In this document: positions 41,187 to 49,360 of the stretch, piece after piece
Layout of the letters: every line of letters starts with the position of its first letter
How positions within the stretch are numbered: position 1 is the first letter of the stretch
Assembly: GCA_025355005.1 (NCBI GenBank)
Contig: JANXLV010000139.1
Location: forward strand, 1-64,000
Reading direction: 5' to 3'
Source of the DNA: Myxococcales bacterium
Lineage (GTDB): Bacteria > Myxococcota_A > Polyangia > Polyangiales > Polyangiaceae
DNA length: 64,000 bases
Program-made: the position numbers and the translations under genes
Notes under the pieces: model-generated
Told to the model about the DNA's origin: nothing
What the model saw: only the letters and a program-made list of their open reading frames with translations
Database searches by the model: none

Positions 41187-42124
41187 GGCGGGGTGACCGC
41201 CAAAGCGGCAGCGCCGCGCGTCCGCGTGCTTGGCAGGGAAACCCCGCGCTCCCCGACCACGATGGGCACCACGACGTCCGTGCCCTTTGGAAACGGTGCG
41301 CGTGCCAGCGCCGCCGTGAGCGCGTTTCGAAGCAACGCCGTGACTGGACGCGGGCCTGTCTCCACCAGCGTGTCGCAGACGATGCGCGCTCGCTTCTCGT
41401 GGACCCGCACGGACAGGAGTCCAGCGGCACCACGCGCGCGGCGACCCATGCGGCGGTTCACGTGCTGCACCACCTCCGTCGCAAGGTCCGTCACGTCCGG
41501 CCCCGTGCGCGCGACGCAGCCGTTCGCGACGAGCCACCCCTGGATGGCCACCCGACCATCGCGCACGTGCCGCGGCCCCTCCACCATGCGCACGGCGTGT
41601 GGCAGGCGCGCGTCGAACGCGACGAGCCGATTCCAGCGCGGTGCGACCTCATGGAACAGCGGTGACGTGGCGCGCTCGCTGGTGTGGGCACGGCTGCGGA
41701 AGTAGTCGAGCAGATCGAACGTCGCGATCTGCGTCTCTCCGCCGCGGAAGCCCATGCCGCGCGAGAGACCAAAGCTGAACGCGAACTCGCCGTTGGGCGA
41801 GTCGCGATGGAGCCCCTGGAACCCGCCATCCGTGAGGCTGGAGAGCCATGGCGGCGCACCGAGCGCGGAGAGGCCAAGCGCGAGACCGGCCCACGACAGG
41901 AGCCGACGCTCGAACGGGGTGTAGGCGCGCGCGCTGAAGAACCCCCGCGCAGGCGTCCGCTGCTGCGAGAACTGACCGTCGACGTGCCACGCCTCCCACG
42001 CAAAGCGCGAGGGGTCGAACGGATCGCGCGTGTCCGACAGTCGCACGTCCAGCTCTCGTCGGAGCGCGCGGGCGCCGTCGAAGAAGCCGTCCAGCGTCAC
42101 GATGTGTCCGTTGGCTGCGATCAC
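41183..42124 (-). CDS. 2-oxoglutarate/Fe(II)-dependent oxygenase
   Basis: 313-residue protein with the prolyl-hydroxylase-like double-stranded beta-helix. Iron ligands are in LHRDSPNGEF (His-x-Asp) and a distal His in ARLPHAVRMVEG; the Arg of VRDGRVAIQGWLV would bind 2-oxoglutarate. A C-terminal 100-residue extension has no clear family. The start used is GTG 42124 (VIAANGHIVTLDGFF). It is translationally coupled to the PAS histidine kinase. Substrates of such enzymes range from proteins to small molecules and cannot be predicted here. Confidence 0.82.
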   Translation of the reverse strand: MIAANGHIVTLDGFFDGARALRRELDVRLSDTRDPFDPSRFAWEAWHVDGQFSQQRTPARGFFSARAYTPFERRLLSWAGLALGLSALGAPPWLSSLTDGGFQGLHRDSPNGEFAFSFGLSRGMGFRGGETQIATFDLLDYFRSRAHTSERATSPLFHEVAPRWNRLVAFDARLPHAVRMVEGPRHVRDGRVAIQGWLVANGCVARTGPDVTDLATEVVQHVNRRMGRRARGAAGLLSVRVHEKRARIVCDTLVETGPRPVTALLRNALTAALARAPFPKGTDVVVPIVVGERGVSLPSTRTRGAAALAVTPP

Positions 42125-42155
42125 GAGCGGCGATTATAGCGACATCGTGGACGCA

Positions 42156-42755
42156 TCACCCGAAGAACAGCGAGAGCAGCTCGGCGTCGAGCGCGGGCGG
42201 CTCCGTCGCGGCGGCCACGAGCATCACGCGGAGCAGGTGGGCTCGTGCCGGCGACAGCCCCCGCCACACGCGGTCCGGCGCCGCGAACGCAGACGCTGAC
42301 GCCGACAGAGGAAGCTCGGCACGCACCAGTGCATAGGCGTTCGGGTGCAAGATGTAGAGCGCACGAAGGTGGGCCAGGATCGCCTTCGCCATCGCGCGCG
42401 GGTCGTCGGCGGGCATGGCCGCGATGCCCGCGATGCCCGCGATGCCCGCGACGGGCGCGAGCGCGGGTGAAGACGCGACGAGCGCGCGGCCGACCGCGGC
42501 GAGCAGCTCCGTTTTGTTCGGAAAGTGGAAGTAGACCGCCATCGCGGACGTGCCGAGCGCACTGCCCAGCGCCCGCATGCTGAACGCCGAGAGCCCGCGC
42601 GCATCGATGAGCGCAATGGCCGCCGCCACGATCTTCGGGCGGGTCAGGTAGCGAGGGGCACGAGGCGCACGAGGCGCGGGAGGCGCACGAGGCGCACGAG
42701 GCGCACCGGGCAAAACCCGCGGCCCGAGAACCCTGCTGCGGTGCTTCTTTTCCAC
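42156..42755 (-). CDS. TetR-family regulator with low-complexity N-terminus
   Basis: 199-residue TetR protein. The HTH is TRPKIVAAAIALIDARGLSA, LGSALGTSAMAVYFHFPNKT. The first 35 residues are Pro-Arg-Ala repeats (APRAPRAPPAPRAPRAPR), encoded by 9-bp tandem repeats at 42665-42715. A second repeat run GIAGIAGIAAM is encoded by tandem 9-mers at 42420-42450. The true start may be inside the repeats, since the HTH begins at residue 38. The start used is GTG 42755. The target is unknown; it is divergent from a kinase-like gene. Confidence 0.8.
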   Translation of the reverse strand: MEKKHRSRVLGPRVLPGAPRAPRAPPAPRAPRAPRYLTRPKIVAAAIALIDARGLSAFSMRALGSALGTSAMAVYFHFPNKTELLAAVGRALVASSPALAPVAGIAGIAGIAAMPADDPRAMAKAILAHLRALYILHPNAYALVRAELPLSASASAFAAPDRVWRGLSPARAHLLRVMLVAAATEPPALDAELLSLFFG

Positions 42756-42815
42756 GTTTTCTGGTCACTCAGCGAGGAGACCAGCTAGTCTGTCACACTG
42801 GAGGTATGCACGGAA

Positions 42816-43502
42816 ATGGGGCTCACGCCGCCACCGCTCCACGGTGACGATCTGTTCGACGACGAAGACGAGACCGCGAGCGGCCTCGACCTCCACGCGG
42901 TCTGTGAGCAGGCCGTCAGCCGCGTGCGCGACGACCTCCATGCAAAGCAGCCGATCGAGACTGACTTCGGGCCCATGGCGCAGGTCGCTGCACCGCGCGG
43001 CGACTTCTTCCAGGTCATGGTGAACATCCTGCTCAACGCGGAGGACGTCGCGCGACGCCTCGACGCCGAGCTCGGGCGCGTGATGCTGTCGACCCATGGT
43101 GGCGCTGACCACGCAGTGGTCCTCGTCCGCGCGAGCGCGCCTCCTTCACCGGGGGGGATGGGTGCCGCTCCCACGCCGCCTGGCGGAATCGAGCGCAGCG
43201 TCAGATGGGAGCAGTTCGGGATGCCGGTCTGCCAGAAGATCCTTGGCTCGTTCGGCGGCACGCTGTCGCTCGAGACCGACGAGCTCGCGGGCACCACCTT
43301 CCGCGTGACGGTGCCCGTGCCTCGACGCACGGTGCGGCCACCGGTCGCACAAGGCGCGCCGCCGCAATCCCTGCGGCTCCCCGAGTCACTCTCGCAGTCG
43401 AAGATCGTGACGCCCTCCGCGTCATTCCCCACGAGCGGAATCCCGAAGCGAAAGCACACGAAAGAGTTCGCAGCCCTCTCGCCACAAAAGAAGAAACCCT
43501 GA
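42816..43502 (+). CDS. Degenerate histidine-kinase ATPase-domain protein
   Basis: 228 residues. Only an HATPase-like core is present: N-box FFQVMVNILLNAEDVARR, and a late block FGMPVCQKILGSFGGTLSLE with GTTFRVTVPVP. The phospho-acceptor His helix is missing. The G1 box Asp-x-Gly-x-Gly is replaced by a Pro/Gly-rich insertion (ASAPPSPGGMGAAPTPPGG), so ATP binding is doubtful. A 60-residue basic C-terminal tail follows (SGIPKRKHTKEF). It could be a remnant of a kinase or a partner domain that binds a response regulator without phosphorylating it. Divergent from the TetR gene. Confidence 0.65.
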   Translation: MGLTPPPLHGDDLFDDEDETASGLDLHAVCEQAVSRVRDDLHAKQPIETDFGPMAQVAAPRGDFFQVMVNILLNAEDVARRLDAELGRVMLSTHGGADHAVVLVRASAPPSPGGMGAAPTPPGGIERSVRWEQFGMPVCQKILGSFGGTLSLETDELAGTTFRVTVPVPRRTVRPPVAQGAPPQSLRLPESLSQSKIVTPSASFPTSGIPKRKHTKEFAALSPQKKKP

Positions 43503-43534
43503 GCGCCTTCGTAGCTGGCTAGCGGGGAAGCTGG

Positions 43535-44233
43535 TCAGCCGTTGGCGGCGGCGTAGGTCATCACCAGGTACATGACGCACTCCTTGCCGCTCGTGTTCTT
43601 GTAGACGTGCGGGAGGTCGGCCTCGAAGACGATCGCGTCGCCGCTCTCGAGCTGGTGCTGCTCGCGTCCGACGCTGAGGTCCAGCGAGCCTTGGGTGACG
43701 ATGAGGTGCTCCACAGTGCCGGCCGCGTGCGCGTCCGCGCGTTCCTCCGAGCGCGCTGCGAGCCGGAGCTCGTAGAACTCCGTCCGACGTGGGCCATCCC
43801 ATGGGAATAGCGCGCGCGACTTGAAGGTGCCGTCGAGCGACGTGAGGATCTTCGCCTCCTTCGCGCGCAGGAGGGTCGTGGCGCCGCCATCCTTGGCGAC
43901 GATGAGCGTGGAGAACGTGACGTCGAGCGCGCGCGCGACCTTCCACAGCACGTTGATCGTGGGCGCGCTCTGCCCCAGCTCGATCTGACCAAGCATCGCC
44001 CGGCTCACGCCCGACTTCTGCGAGAGCTTCTCGAGCGAGAGCCCGCGCTTCACGCGCAGCTCCCGCAGGTTATGGCCGACCACGGGCGCGAGGTCCGTCC
44101 CCACTTCAGGCGCGGGCGGCAGAGCCTCGGCGGCTTCCGACGCAGCCGCTGGCGGCGCAGCCGCTGGGGGCGCGGGCGGCGGCAGGGGTGCGCGCTTCTT
44201 GCCGCGCTTCTCCGGGGTCTTGTTCAACGACAT
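43535..44233 (-). CDS. XRE-family regulator with C-terminal cupin
   Basis: 232 residues. A Pro/Ala-rich N-terminal tail is followed by the XRE helix-turn-helix (LRELRVKRGLSLEKLSQKSG, then VSRAMLGQIELGQSAPTINV) and a single cupin domain (GTVEHLIVTQGSLDLSVGRE, LESGDAIVFEADLPHVYKN). This SutR/PuuR-like architecture senses a small molecule in the cupin pocket. The gene is 45 bp upstream of glpD on the same strand order, but glpD lies on its far side and is transcribed leftward too, so it is not clearly its target. Confidence 0.9.
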   Translation of the reverse strand: MSLNKTPEKRGKKRAPLPPPAPPAAAPPAAASEAAEALPPAPEVGTDLAPVVGHNLRELRVKRGLSLEKLSQKSGVSRAMLGQIELGQSAPTINVLWKVARALDVTFSTLIVAKDGGATTLLRAKEAKILTSLDGTFKSRALFPWDGPRRTEFYELRLAARSEERADAHAAGTVEHLIVTQGSLDLSVGREQHQLESGDAIVFEADLPHVYKNTSGKECVMYLVMTYAAANG

Positions 44234-44278
44234 GGGCTCGTCCGTTATAACGGATGCAAGCCCGCGACGCCAGGGCCG

Positions 44279-45847
44279 TCAGCCCTTGCCTGCATATGCG
44301 AAGCCCCAGGTCTTTGCGTAAGCCTTCTCTTCCGCTGCCCAGACCTCGTCCGACCAGCCGAGCAGCGGCTGCGCGATCTCGCGAATGCGCTTCATCTCGA
44401 CCTGGCCGCCGCCAGGGACCAGGAGGCCGAGCCGCGCACGTCGCAAGAGGAGATCCTCTAGCCGCACGACGCCTTCGCTCTTCGCGGCGTAGGCGATCTC
44501 GGCCTCGTAGACCCACGAGCCAGCGATCGAGGTGGCGAGCGTGGGGTCCGAGAGCACCTCGTTGATGTCAGCGCCGTGTCGCCCGAGCAGGCGCGCCTTG
44601 TCCACGTCAGTCAGCTGCGAGGGCCATGCCGCGACCTCGCCCGAGGACTCGATCACGCGCGAACGATCCTTGAGCGGCCCGAGCACGTCGCTCACGGCCT
44701 CGAGAGCATCGCGCGCCATGACGGCGAACGTGGTGAGCTTGCCACCGGCGATCGTGACGAGGCCTTTCTCGCGCCAGATCGCGTGCTCGCGTGACTCCTT
44801 CGACGGATCCTTCTTCCCGGTGTTGATGGTCGGGCGGACGCCCGCGAAGCTGCCGATGACGTCCTTGTGCGAGAGCTCGAGTGACGGAAACGCGCGCTGC
44901 GCGCACTCCATCAAGTAGTCCACCTCTTCGTCCGAGATGCGCGGCTCGATGTCGAGGCTCTCCGGATGATCCTTGTCCGTCGTGCCCATGATGGTGACGC
45001 CCTCCCACGGCACGGCGAACACGGCGCGCGCGTCCTTCGGGTGGAGCAGCGAGACGGCCTCAGGGATCGGAATGCGCGAGTGCTTGAAGGTGATGTGCGA
45101 GCCGCGGATCTTCCGCATCTTCGCCTCCTCACCGAGCTGCTTGCGGAGCTCATCCGCCCACGCGCCCGTCGCGTTGATGACGACCTTGCCGCGGACCTCG
45201 GTCGTGCGCGAGGCCCCGGGCGCCTGATCCGTGACGCGCACGCCGACGACCTGCCCCGAGTTGTCACGAAGGAGCTGATCAGCCTTCGCGTAGTTGAGCG
45301 CGACACCGCCGCGCGACACGGCCTCACGAAGGACGCGGAGCGTGAGACGCGTGTCATCCGTCTGCGCATCGAAGTAGCGGTAGCCACCCGTGACGTCGGA
45401 GCCCTTCAGCATGGGGAACTTGGTGAAGAGCTCGTCCAGCGTCTGTTTCTGGTGGTTCCACTTCCACGCGAGCGCGTCGTACATGAAGAGACCCATGCCG
45501 TACATCCAGCGTGGCATCTGGTCGCCGGGGAACGCGGCGAGCGAGAACGCGAGCTCCGACACCAGGCCGTCGCTCTCGGCAAGCAGGCGCTCGCGCTCGC
45601 GCACGCTCTTCTTCGTGACGAGGAACTGCCCCTGGCGCAGGTAGCGCAGGCCGCCGTGTACGAGCTTGGTCGACCGGCTGGAGGTGCCCGACGCGAAGTC
45701 GTTCGCCTCCACCAGCACGGCGCGGTGCCCGTTGCGAACCGCCTCACCGAGGATCCCGGCGCCGGTGATGCCGCCGCCGATGATGACGACGTCCCACGAC
45801 TCGCCCAGGTTCTGCCAAACACCGTCGCGCCAGCCGCGTGTCCACAT
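44279..45847 (-). CDS. glpD: FAD-dependent glycerol-3-phosphate dehydrogenase
   Basis: Oxidises glycerol-3-phosphate to dihydroxyacetone phosphate at the membrane, passing electrons to quinone. The FAD-binding motif is DVVIIGGGITGAGILGEAV near the N-terminus, followed by SSRSTKLVHGGLRYL, a GlpD signature, and VINATGAWADELRK. The C-terminal DAO_C domain contains YAAKSEGVVRLEDLLLRR. 522 residues from ATG 45847; an upstream TTG at 45856 is an alternative. The divergent neighbour is an aldehyde dehydrogenase. No glpF or glpK is nearby. Confidence 0.95.
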   Translation of the reverse strand: MWTRGWRDGVWQNLGESWDVVIIGGGITGAGILGEAVRNGHRAVLVEANDFASGTSSRSTKLVHGGLRYLRQGQFLVTKKSVRERERLLAESDGLVSELAFSLAAFPGDQMPRWMYGMGLFMYDALAWKWNHQKQTLDELFTKFPMLKGSDVTGGYRYFDAQTDDTRLTLRVLREAVSRGGVALNYAKADQLLRDNSGQVVGVRVTDQAPGASRTTEVRGKVVINATGAWADELRKQLGEEAKMRKIRGSHITFKHSRIPIPEAVSLLHPKDARAVFAVPWEGVTIMGTTDKDHPESLDIEPRISDEEVDYLMECAQRAFPSLELSHKDVIGSFAGVRPTINTGKKDPSKESREHAIWREKGLVTIAGGKLTTFAVMARDALEAVSDVLGPLKDRSRVIESSGEVAAWPSQLTDVDKARLLGRHGADINEVLSDPTLATSIAGSWVYEAEIAYAAKSEGVVRLEDLLLRRARLGLLVPGGGQVEMKRIREIAQPLLGWSDEVWAAEEKAYAKTWGFAYAGKG

Positions 45848-45980
45848 GGAAGCCAAGCCTTTTCGTAGAGGGGTGACCGCGCCCTCGCGCCGACAATCTG
45901 TAGGGTTTGCACACGGACCTACAAGGACTACGTTACTTTCTCAGCGGGATTTCACACCCGAAAAAACGACGAGGCCGGAC

Positions 45981-47537
45981 ATGACCCAGGCGGACACCCA
46001 AACGCAGAAGACCAGCACCAAGGAAGCAGCCGCCGAGAGCACGGCGGATGGCGAGGCCAAGGCGGAGGCGAAGGCCGAGGCGAAGTTCGAGACCGAGGTG
46101 AAGGTCGAGGCGGTCCCGAGGACTGCAGCGAGCGTCGAGGCGGATCTCCGTGCGCGGCTCTCGAAGATGAAGGCGGCGCAGCGCAAGGGCGGGATTCCCG
46201 ACTACGACGCGCGTGTTCGCAACCTGGACAAGCTGGCCGACGTGCTGCTCGCGAAGAAGGACGACCTCGCGAAGGCGATCTCGAAGGACTTCGGAAGCCG
46301 CTCTGCGCACGAGACGTTGGTCGCAGACATCTTCGTCACGCTCGGCGCGATCAAGCACGCGCGCGCGCATCTCGCGTCGTGGATGGAGTCCGAGTCGCGC
46401 GACGTAGCTCTGACCTTCCTGCCAGGGCGCGCGGAGCTGCGCACGCAGCCCCTCGGCGTCATCGGAATCATCTCGCCGTGGAACTACCCCGTGCAGCTGG
46501 CCATCGCGCCGCTCGCACAGGCGCTGGCGGCCGGCAATCGCGCCATGCTCAAGCCGAGCGAGCTCGTCCCCGAGACCAGCGAGCTGATGGCGAAGATGAT
46601 GAAGGAGACGTTCGACGAGAACCACGTCCACGTCGTCACCGGCGGCATCGAGGAGGGCGTCGCGTTCTCCAAGCTCCCGTTCGACCACCTGGTCTTCACC
46701 GGGTCCACGAGCGTGGGCCGGATCGTGATGCGCGCTGCGGCGGAGAACCTCACGCCAGTCACGCTGGAGCTCGGCGGAAAGTCACCGGCGCTCGTCTCGC
46801 CCAGCTTCTCGCTCGCCACCGCGGCGAAGAAGATCATGCAGGGCAAGCTGTTCAACGCGGGACAGACCTGCGTTGCGCCCGACTACGTGCTCCTGCCGAA
46901 GGGCCGCGTGGATGCGTTCGTGGAGGAGTGCAAGAACGCTACGAAGGCGATGTACCCGAAGCTCGGCTCCAATGCCGACTACTCGAGCATCGTCAGCGCG
47001 AAGCACTACGCGCGGCTCTCGGGCTACATCAAGGACGCCGAGGAGAAGGGCGCGAAGCTCGTGAAGCTCGATCCGGGCGGTGAGGAGCTCTCGGAGGAGT
47101 CACGCAAGCTGCACCCGTACCTGGTCCTGGATCCGAAGGACGACATGACCGTGATGCAGGACGAGATCTTCGGGCCGCTCCTGCCGATCGTCACGTACGA
47201 GAGCATCGACGCCGCGATCGATTTCATCAACGACAGGCCGCATCCCCTTGCCCTCTACACGTTCGACAACGACGAGCGCCGCATCGAGCGCGTGCTCGAC
47301 GAGACGTTGTCCGGCGGCGTGACCGTCAACGAGACGATGCTCCATGTGGCGCAGGACGATCTGCCATTCGGCGGCGTCGGCCAGAGCGGCATGGGCCACT
47401 ACCACGCGAAGGAAGGCTTCGATGCGTTCTCCAAGAAGCGCGGCGTCTTCTACCAGTCGCGTCTCTCGGGGACGTCGCTCCTCTTCCCGCCCTACGGCGG
47501 CATGCTCGAGACGATGCTCAAGGTCTTGCTCAGGTAG
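45981..47537 (+). CDS. NAD(P)-dependent aldehyde dehydrogenase (coniferyl-type)
   Basis: 518-residue ALDH. Catalytic Cys297 is in NAGQTCVAPDY and Glu263 in LELGGKSPALV. The NAD-loop motif is VFTGSTSVGRIVM, and IISPWNYPVQLAIAPLAQAL binds cofactor. The overall match is to the coniferyl-aldehyde dehydrogenase group (class 3-like), with the C-terminal SRLSGTSLLFPPYGG hydrophobic tail. The first 50 residues are an unusual Ala/Glu/Lys repeat region (AKAEAKAEAKFETEVKVEAV) absent from standard enzymes. It is followed 19 bp later by a yjbQ-like gene. Confidence 0.9.
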   Translation: MTQADTQTQKTSTKEAAAESTADGEAKAEAKAEAKFETEVKVEAVPRTAASVEADLRARLSKMKAAQRKGGIPDYDARVRNLDKLADVLLAKKDDLAKAISKDFGSRSAHETLVADIFVTLGAIKHARAHLASWMESESRDVALTFLPGRAELRTQPLGVIGIISPWNYPVQLAIAPLAQALAAGNRAMLKPSELVPETSELMAKMMKETFDENHVHVVTGGIEEGVAFSKLPFDHLVFTGSTSVGRIVMRAAAENLTPVTLELGGKSPALVSPSFSLATAAKKIMQGKLFNAGQTCVAPDYVLLPKGRVDAFVEECKNATKAMYPKLGSNADYSSIVSAKHYARLSGYIKDAEEKGAKLVKLDPGGEELSEESRKLHPYLVLDPKDDMTVMQDEIFGPLLPIVTYESIDAAIDFINDRPHPLALYTFDNDERRIERVLDETLSGGVTVNETMLHVAQDDLPFGGVGQSGMGHYHAKEGFDAFSKKRGVFYQSRLSGTSLLFPPYGGMLETMLKVLLR

Positions 47538-47556
47538 CTATCGGCGAAGGGGAACC

Positions 47557-47976
47557 ATGGGGACAGTTCACCAGGAAACGATCGTCATCGAGTCGCGAGG
47601 CAAGGCGATGATCGACATCACCCGCAACGTGCGAGACATCGTGCTCCGTTCGCAGGTCCACACGGGGCTCGTGACCGTGTTCGTCCAGCACACGAGCGCG
47701 TCGCTCTGCATCCAGGAGAACGCGGCGCCCGCGGTCCAGCGGGACATCGAGACCGCGCTCACCAAGCTCTTCCCGGAAGGCTCCCACTACGAGCACGATG
47801 ACGAAGGCCCCGACGACATGCCGGGACACCTCCGCGCGCTGGTCACACGGACGAGCGAGAGCATCCCGGTGGGAGACGGAGACATGCTGCTGGGCGTCTG
47901 GCAGGCGCTCTATTTGCTGGAGCACAGACGAGCGCCACAAACACGAAGGCTCGTCGTCCACGTCGCCGGCGAGTGA
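47557..47976 (+). CDS. YjbQ/UPF0047-family protein
   Basis: 139-residue protein of the conserved UPF0047 family. The signature is VFVQHTSASLCIQENA near residue 45, followed by NEDDD-like EHDDEGPDDMPGHLRALV and the final block GDGDMLLGVWQALYLLEHR. Family members have been linked to a secondary thiamine-phosphate synthase activity, but the physiological role is unsettled. A GAAGGGGA ribosome site precedes ATG 47557. Probably co-transcribed with the aldehyde dehydrogenase. Confidence 0.9.
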   Translation: MGTVHQETIVIESRGKAMIDITRNVRDIVLRSQVHTGLVTVFVQHTSASLCIQENAAPAVQRDIETALTKLFPEGSHYEHDDEGPDDMPGHLRALVTRTSESIPVGDGDMLLGVWQALYLLEHRRAPQTRRLVVHVAGE

Positions 47977-48039
47977 CGCGTAACCGCGCTGCAGCGGAGC
48001 GAGTCCAAGCTTCGCGTCAGTGGAGCAGGAGATACAGAA

Positions 48040-48171
48040 ATGGGTTGGTGGCAGGTTCACGGCACGAACGATGTCGTTGGCGACGACCCATTCAGTCGAT
48101 TGCGGATCGCCATGGAAGAAGTGGCGGAGCTGTACACGCGTGAATTCGGACGCAAGCCCACGCTAATTTAG
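48040..48171 (+). CDS. Small orphan protein, 43 residues
   Basis: The ATG at 48040 is preceded by AGGAG at optimal distance. The protein begins MGWWQVHGTNDVVGDDPFSR and continues RLRIAMEEVAELYTREFGRK. It is amphipathic, with two Trp and a helical second half. It looks like the first part of a longer small-protein family, cut short by a TAG before a repeat copy at 48194. Codon usage is less GC-biased than its neighbours. No function is recognised. Confidence 0.5.
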   Translation: MGWWQVHGTNDVVGDDPFSRLRIAMEEVAELYTREFGRKPTLI

Positions 48172-48193
48172 TGGGCCCCATCGGCCACTTCGT

Positions 48194-48226
48194 TTCTTCT
48201 GCGCCATCCCCTGCGTGGAAGCGCTG
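48194..48226. repeat. Direct repeat copy A
   Basis: TTCTTCTGCGCCATCCCCTG followed by CGTGGAAGCGCTG. It matches copy B at 48667-48702 with a few substitutions and a 3-bp difference. The two copies flank the orphan gene at 48266-48652 in direct orientation. Confidence 0.7.
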
Positions 48227-48265
48227 TTGCGGACAGCTCACTTAGTTTCGTTGCAATCGTTTCGG

Positions 48266-48652
48266 TTACCAACCTGGGCCGCTCCTTCTGCCACTGCACT
48301 CCATGATGCCGCGAACGTTCTTGTCGAGCAGGCTCGAGTCTTGCGTCATGTTGAACAGGCGGTCGAGTTCTTCGAGCCAGTGCGGCCGCGGAGTTCGCTC
48401 TTTGAAAGCCGCGAGCGCTTTCGGTATCGCATCGCAAATTCGTTGCTGGTTTTCTGTGGTGAGTGCTCTCAAATCCACCGAGCCCACACCGGGGCCTTGA
48501 GCAAGGCATCGCTGCTCCAACAGCCAAACGGCGAGCTCGTCCCTGTCGTGTCGTACTGACAGCGCTCGAGCGATGGCTTCGAGGACTTCGTCGTAGGCTC
48601 CATTGGCGCTAAGCCATGACCTGCCGTCCTGAAGGGTAAAGAATGTCGTCAC
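48266..48652 (-). CDS. Orphan 128-residue protein of unknown function
   Basis: The GTG at 48652 has GGAG six bases upstream (CAGGAGTACATC). The protein begins VTTFFTLQDGRSWLSANGAY and contains ELAVWLLEQRCLAQGPGVGS followed by VDLRALTTENQQRICDAI, a soluble mixed alpha/beta or helical sequence. The codon bias is clearly weaker than in surrounding genes (more A/T at third positions), consistent with an accessory or transferred origin. It is bracketed by direct repeats and lies next to a long hairpin element. I do not recognise a family; small effector/immunity-type genes often look like this, but that is speculation. Confidence 0.6.
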   Translation of the reverse strand: MTTFFTLQDGRSWLSANGAYDEVLEAIARALSVRHDRDELAVWLLEQRCLAQGPGVGSVDLRALTTENQQRICDAIPKALAAFKERTPRPHWLEELDRLFNMTQDSSLLDKNVRGIMECSGRRSGPGW

Positions 48653-48666
48653 GATGTACTCCTGCG

Positions 48667-48702
48667 TTCTTCTGCACCATCGCCTACGTGGAAACAGCGC
48701 TG
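48667..48702. repeat. Direct repeat copy B
   Basis: TTCTTCTGCACCATCGCCTA followed by CGTGGAAACAGCGCTG. It is the second copy of the repeat at 48194-48226. It lies in the leader of the orphan gene, and its last 12 bases are the outer edge of the hairpin element at 48691. Confidence 0.7.
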
Positions 48703-48835
48703 GATCGAGTCGGGGGCGCCCGGCAGGCGAGGCTTTGAGCGAGCAGCGCGCGGAACGGACTTCTGTCCGTGAGCACGCAGCGGAGCTCAAAACGAAGCCT
48801 CCCGGGATGCACCCGGCTCGAGGCAGCGCTGTTTC
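48691..48835. repeat. 145-bp near-perfect hairpin element, copy 2
   Basis: The arms begin GAAACAGCGCTG on the left and mirror it on the right. Long matching blocks include TCGAG-(T/C)-CGGG, CCCGG, GAGGCTT and TTTGAGC. The centre is ACGGAC-TTCT-GTCCGT (48755-48770), flanked by the same GCGCGGA and GAGCAC as in copy 1. The stem bases differ from copy 1 by paired substitutions. The right arm ends at 48835, two bases inside the stop codon (48834-48836) of the leftward TM2 gene. Confidence 0.78.
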
Positions 48836-49286
48836 AGCCGTCTCGTAGAGGGCGGCCTTGAGCATCGGTGACTCGGCCGGTCAGCATCATGATGCCGTCG
48901 ATGATTGGCCACACGATTCCGACTCCGCAGGTGGCCCACACGACCACGATTTGCGCGACGGCCAGGCCGATGTGGCCCGTGTAGAAGCGGCCGACGCCGA
49001 AGGCGCCCGCGAACAGCTGCAGGAGGCCGGCGACCATCTTCGATTTGTCGGAGAACGGCATCCCGCTGATCGGATCGATGCCGTAGGGCGCGCTCATCTG
49101 CATGCCCATCGGGCCGTTGCCGTACGACACCATGCCCGGAGCACCGTTGCCGGGTACGCCGTACGGAGACGGCGGCGCGCCGTAACCACCGGGCGGTGGA
49201 CCACCGTAGCCACCAGGAGGAGGCGCACCGTAGCCACCGGGAGGAGGTCCGCCGTAGCCGCCAGGAGGAGGGGGGGGGCCGTACAT
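48834..49286 (-). CDS. TM2-domain protein with Gly/Pro-rich N-terminus
   Basis: 150 residues. The first 60 are tandem GGYGPPPGGYGAPP-type repeats, encoded by imperfect 27-bp DNA repeats. The C-terminal part is a TM2 domain: KSKMVAGLLQLFAGAFGVGR, FYTGHIGLAVAQIVVVW, then a second helix ending WPIIDGIMMLTG. TM2 proteins have two membrane helices joined by a short turn and no defined enzymatic role. The stop codon overlaps the outer edge of the hairpin element, which would be the 3' end of its mRNA. Confidence 0.85.
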   Translation of the reverse strand: MYGPPPPPGGYGGPPPGGYGAPPPGGYGGPPPGGYGAPPSPYGVPGNGAPGMVSYGNGPMGMQMSAPYGIDPISGMPFSDKSKMVAGLLQLFAGAFGVGRFYTGHIGLAVAQIVVVWATCGVGIVWPIIDGIMMLTGRVTDAQGRPLRDG

Positions 49287-49360
49287 GAGGATGAGCGTAG
49301 CGCTTTTTTGGAGAGACTGAAGTCCCTCCGAACGACGGACTATTCGAGGCTACTTCCAGG

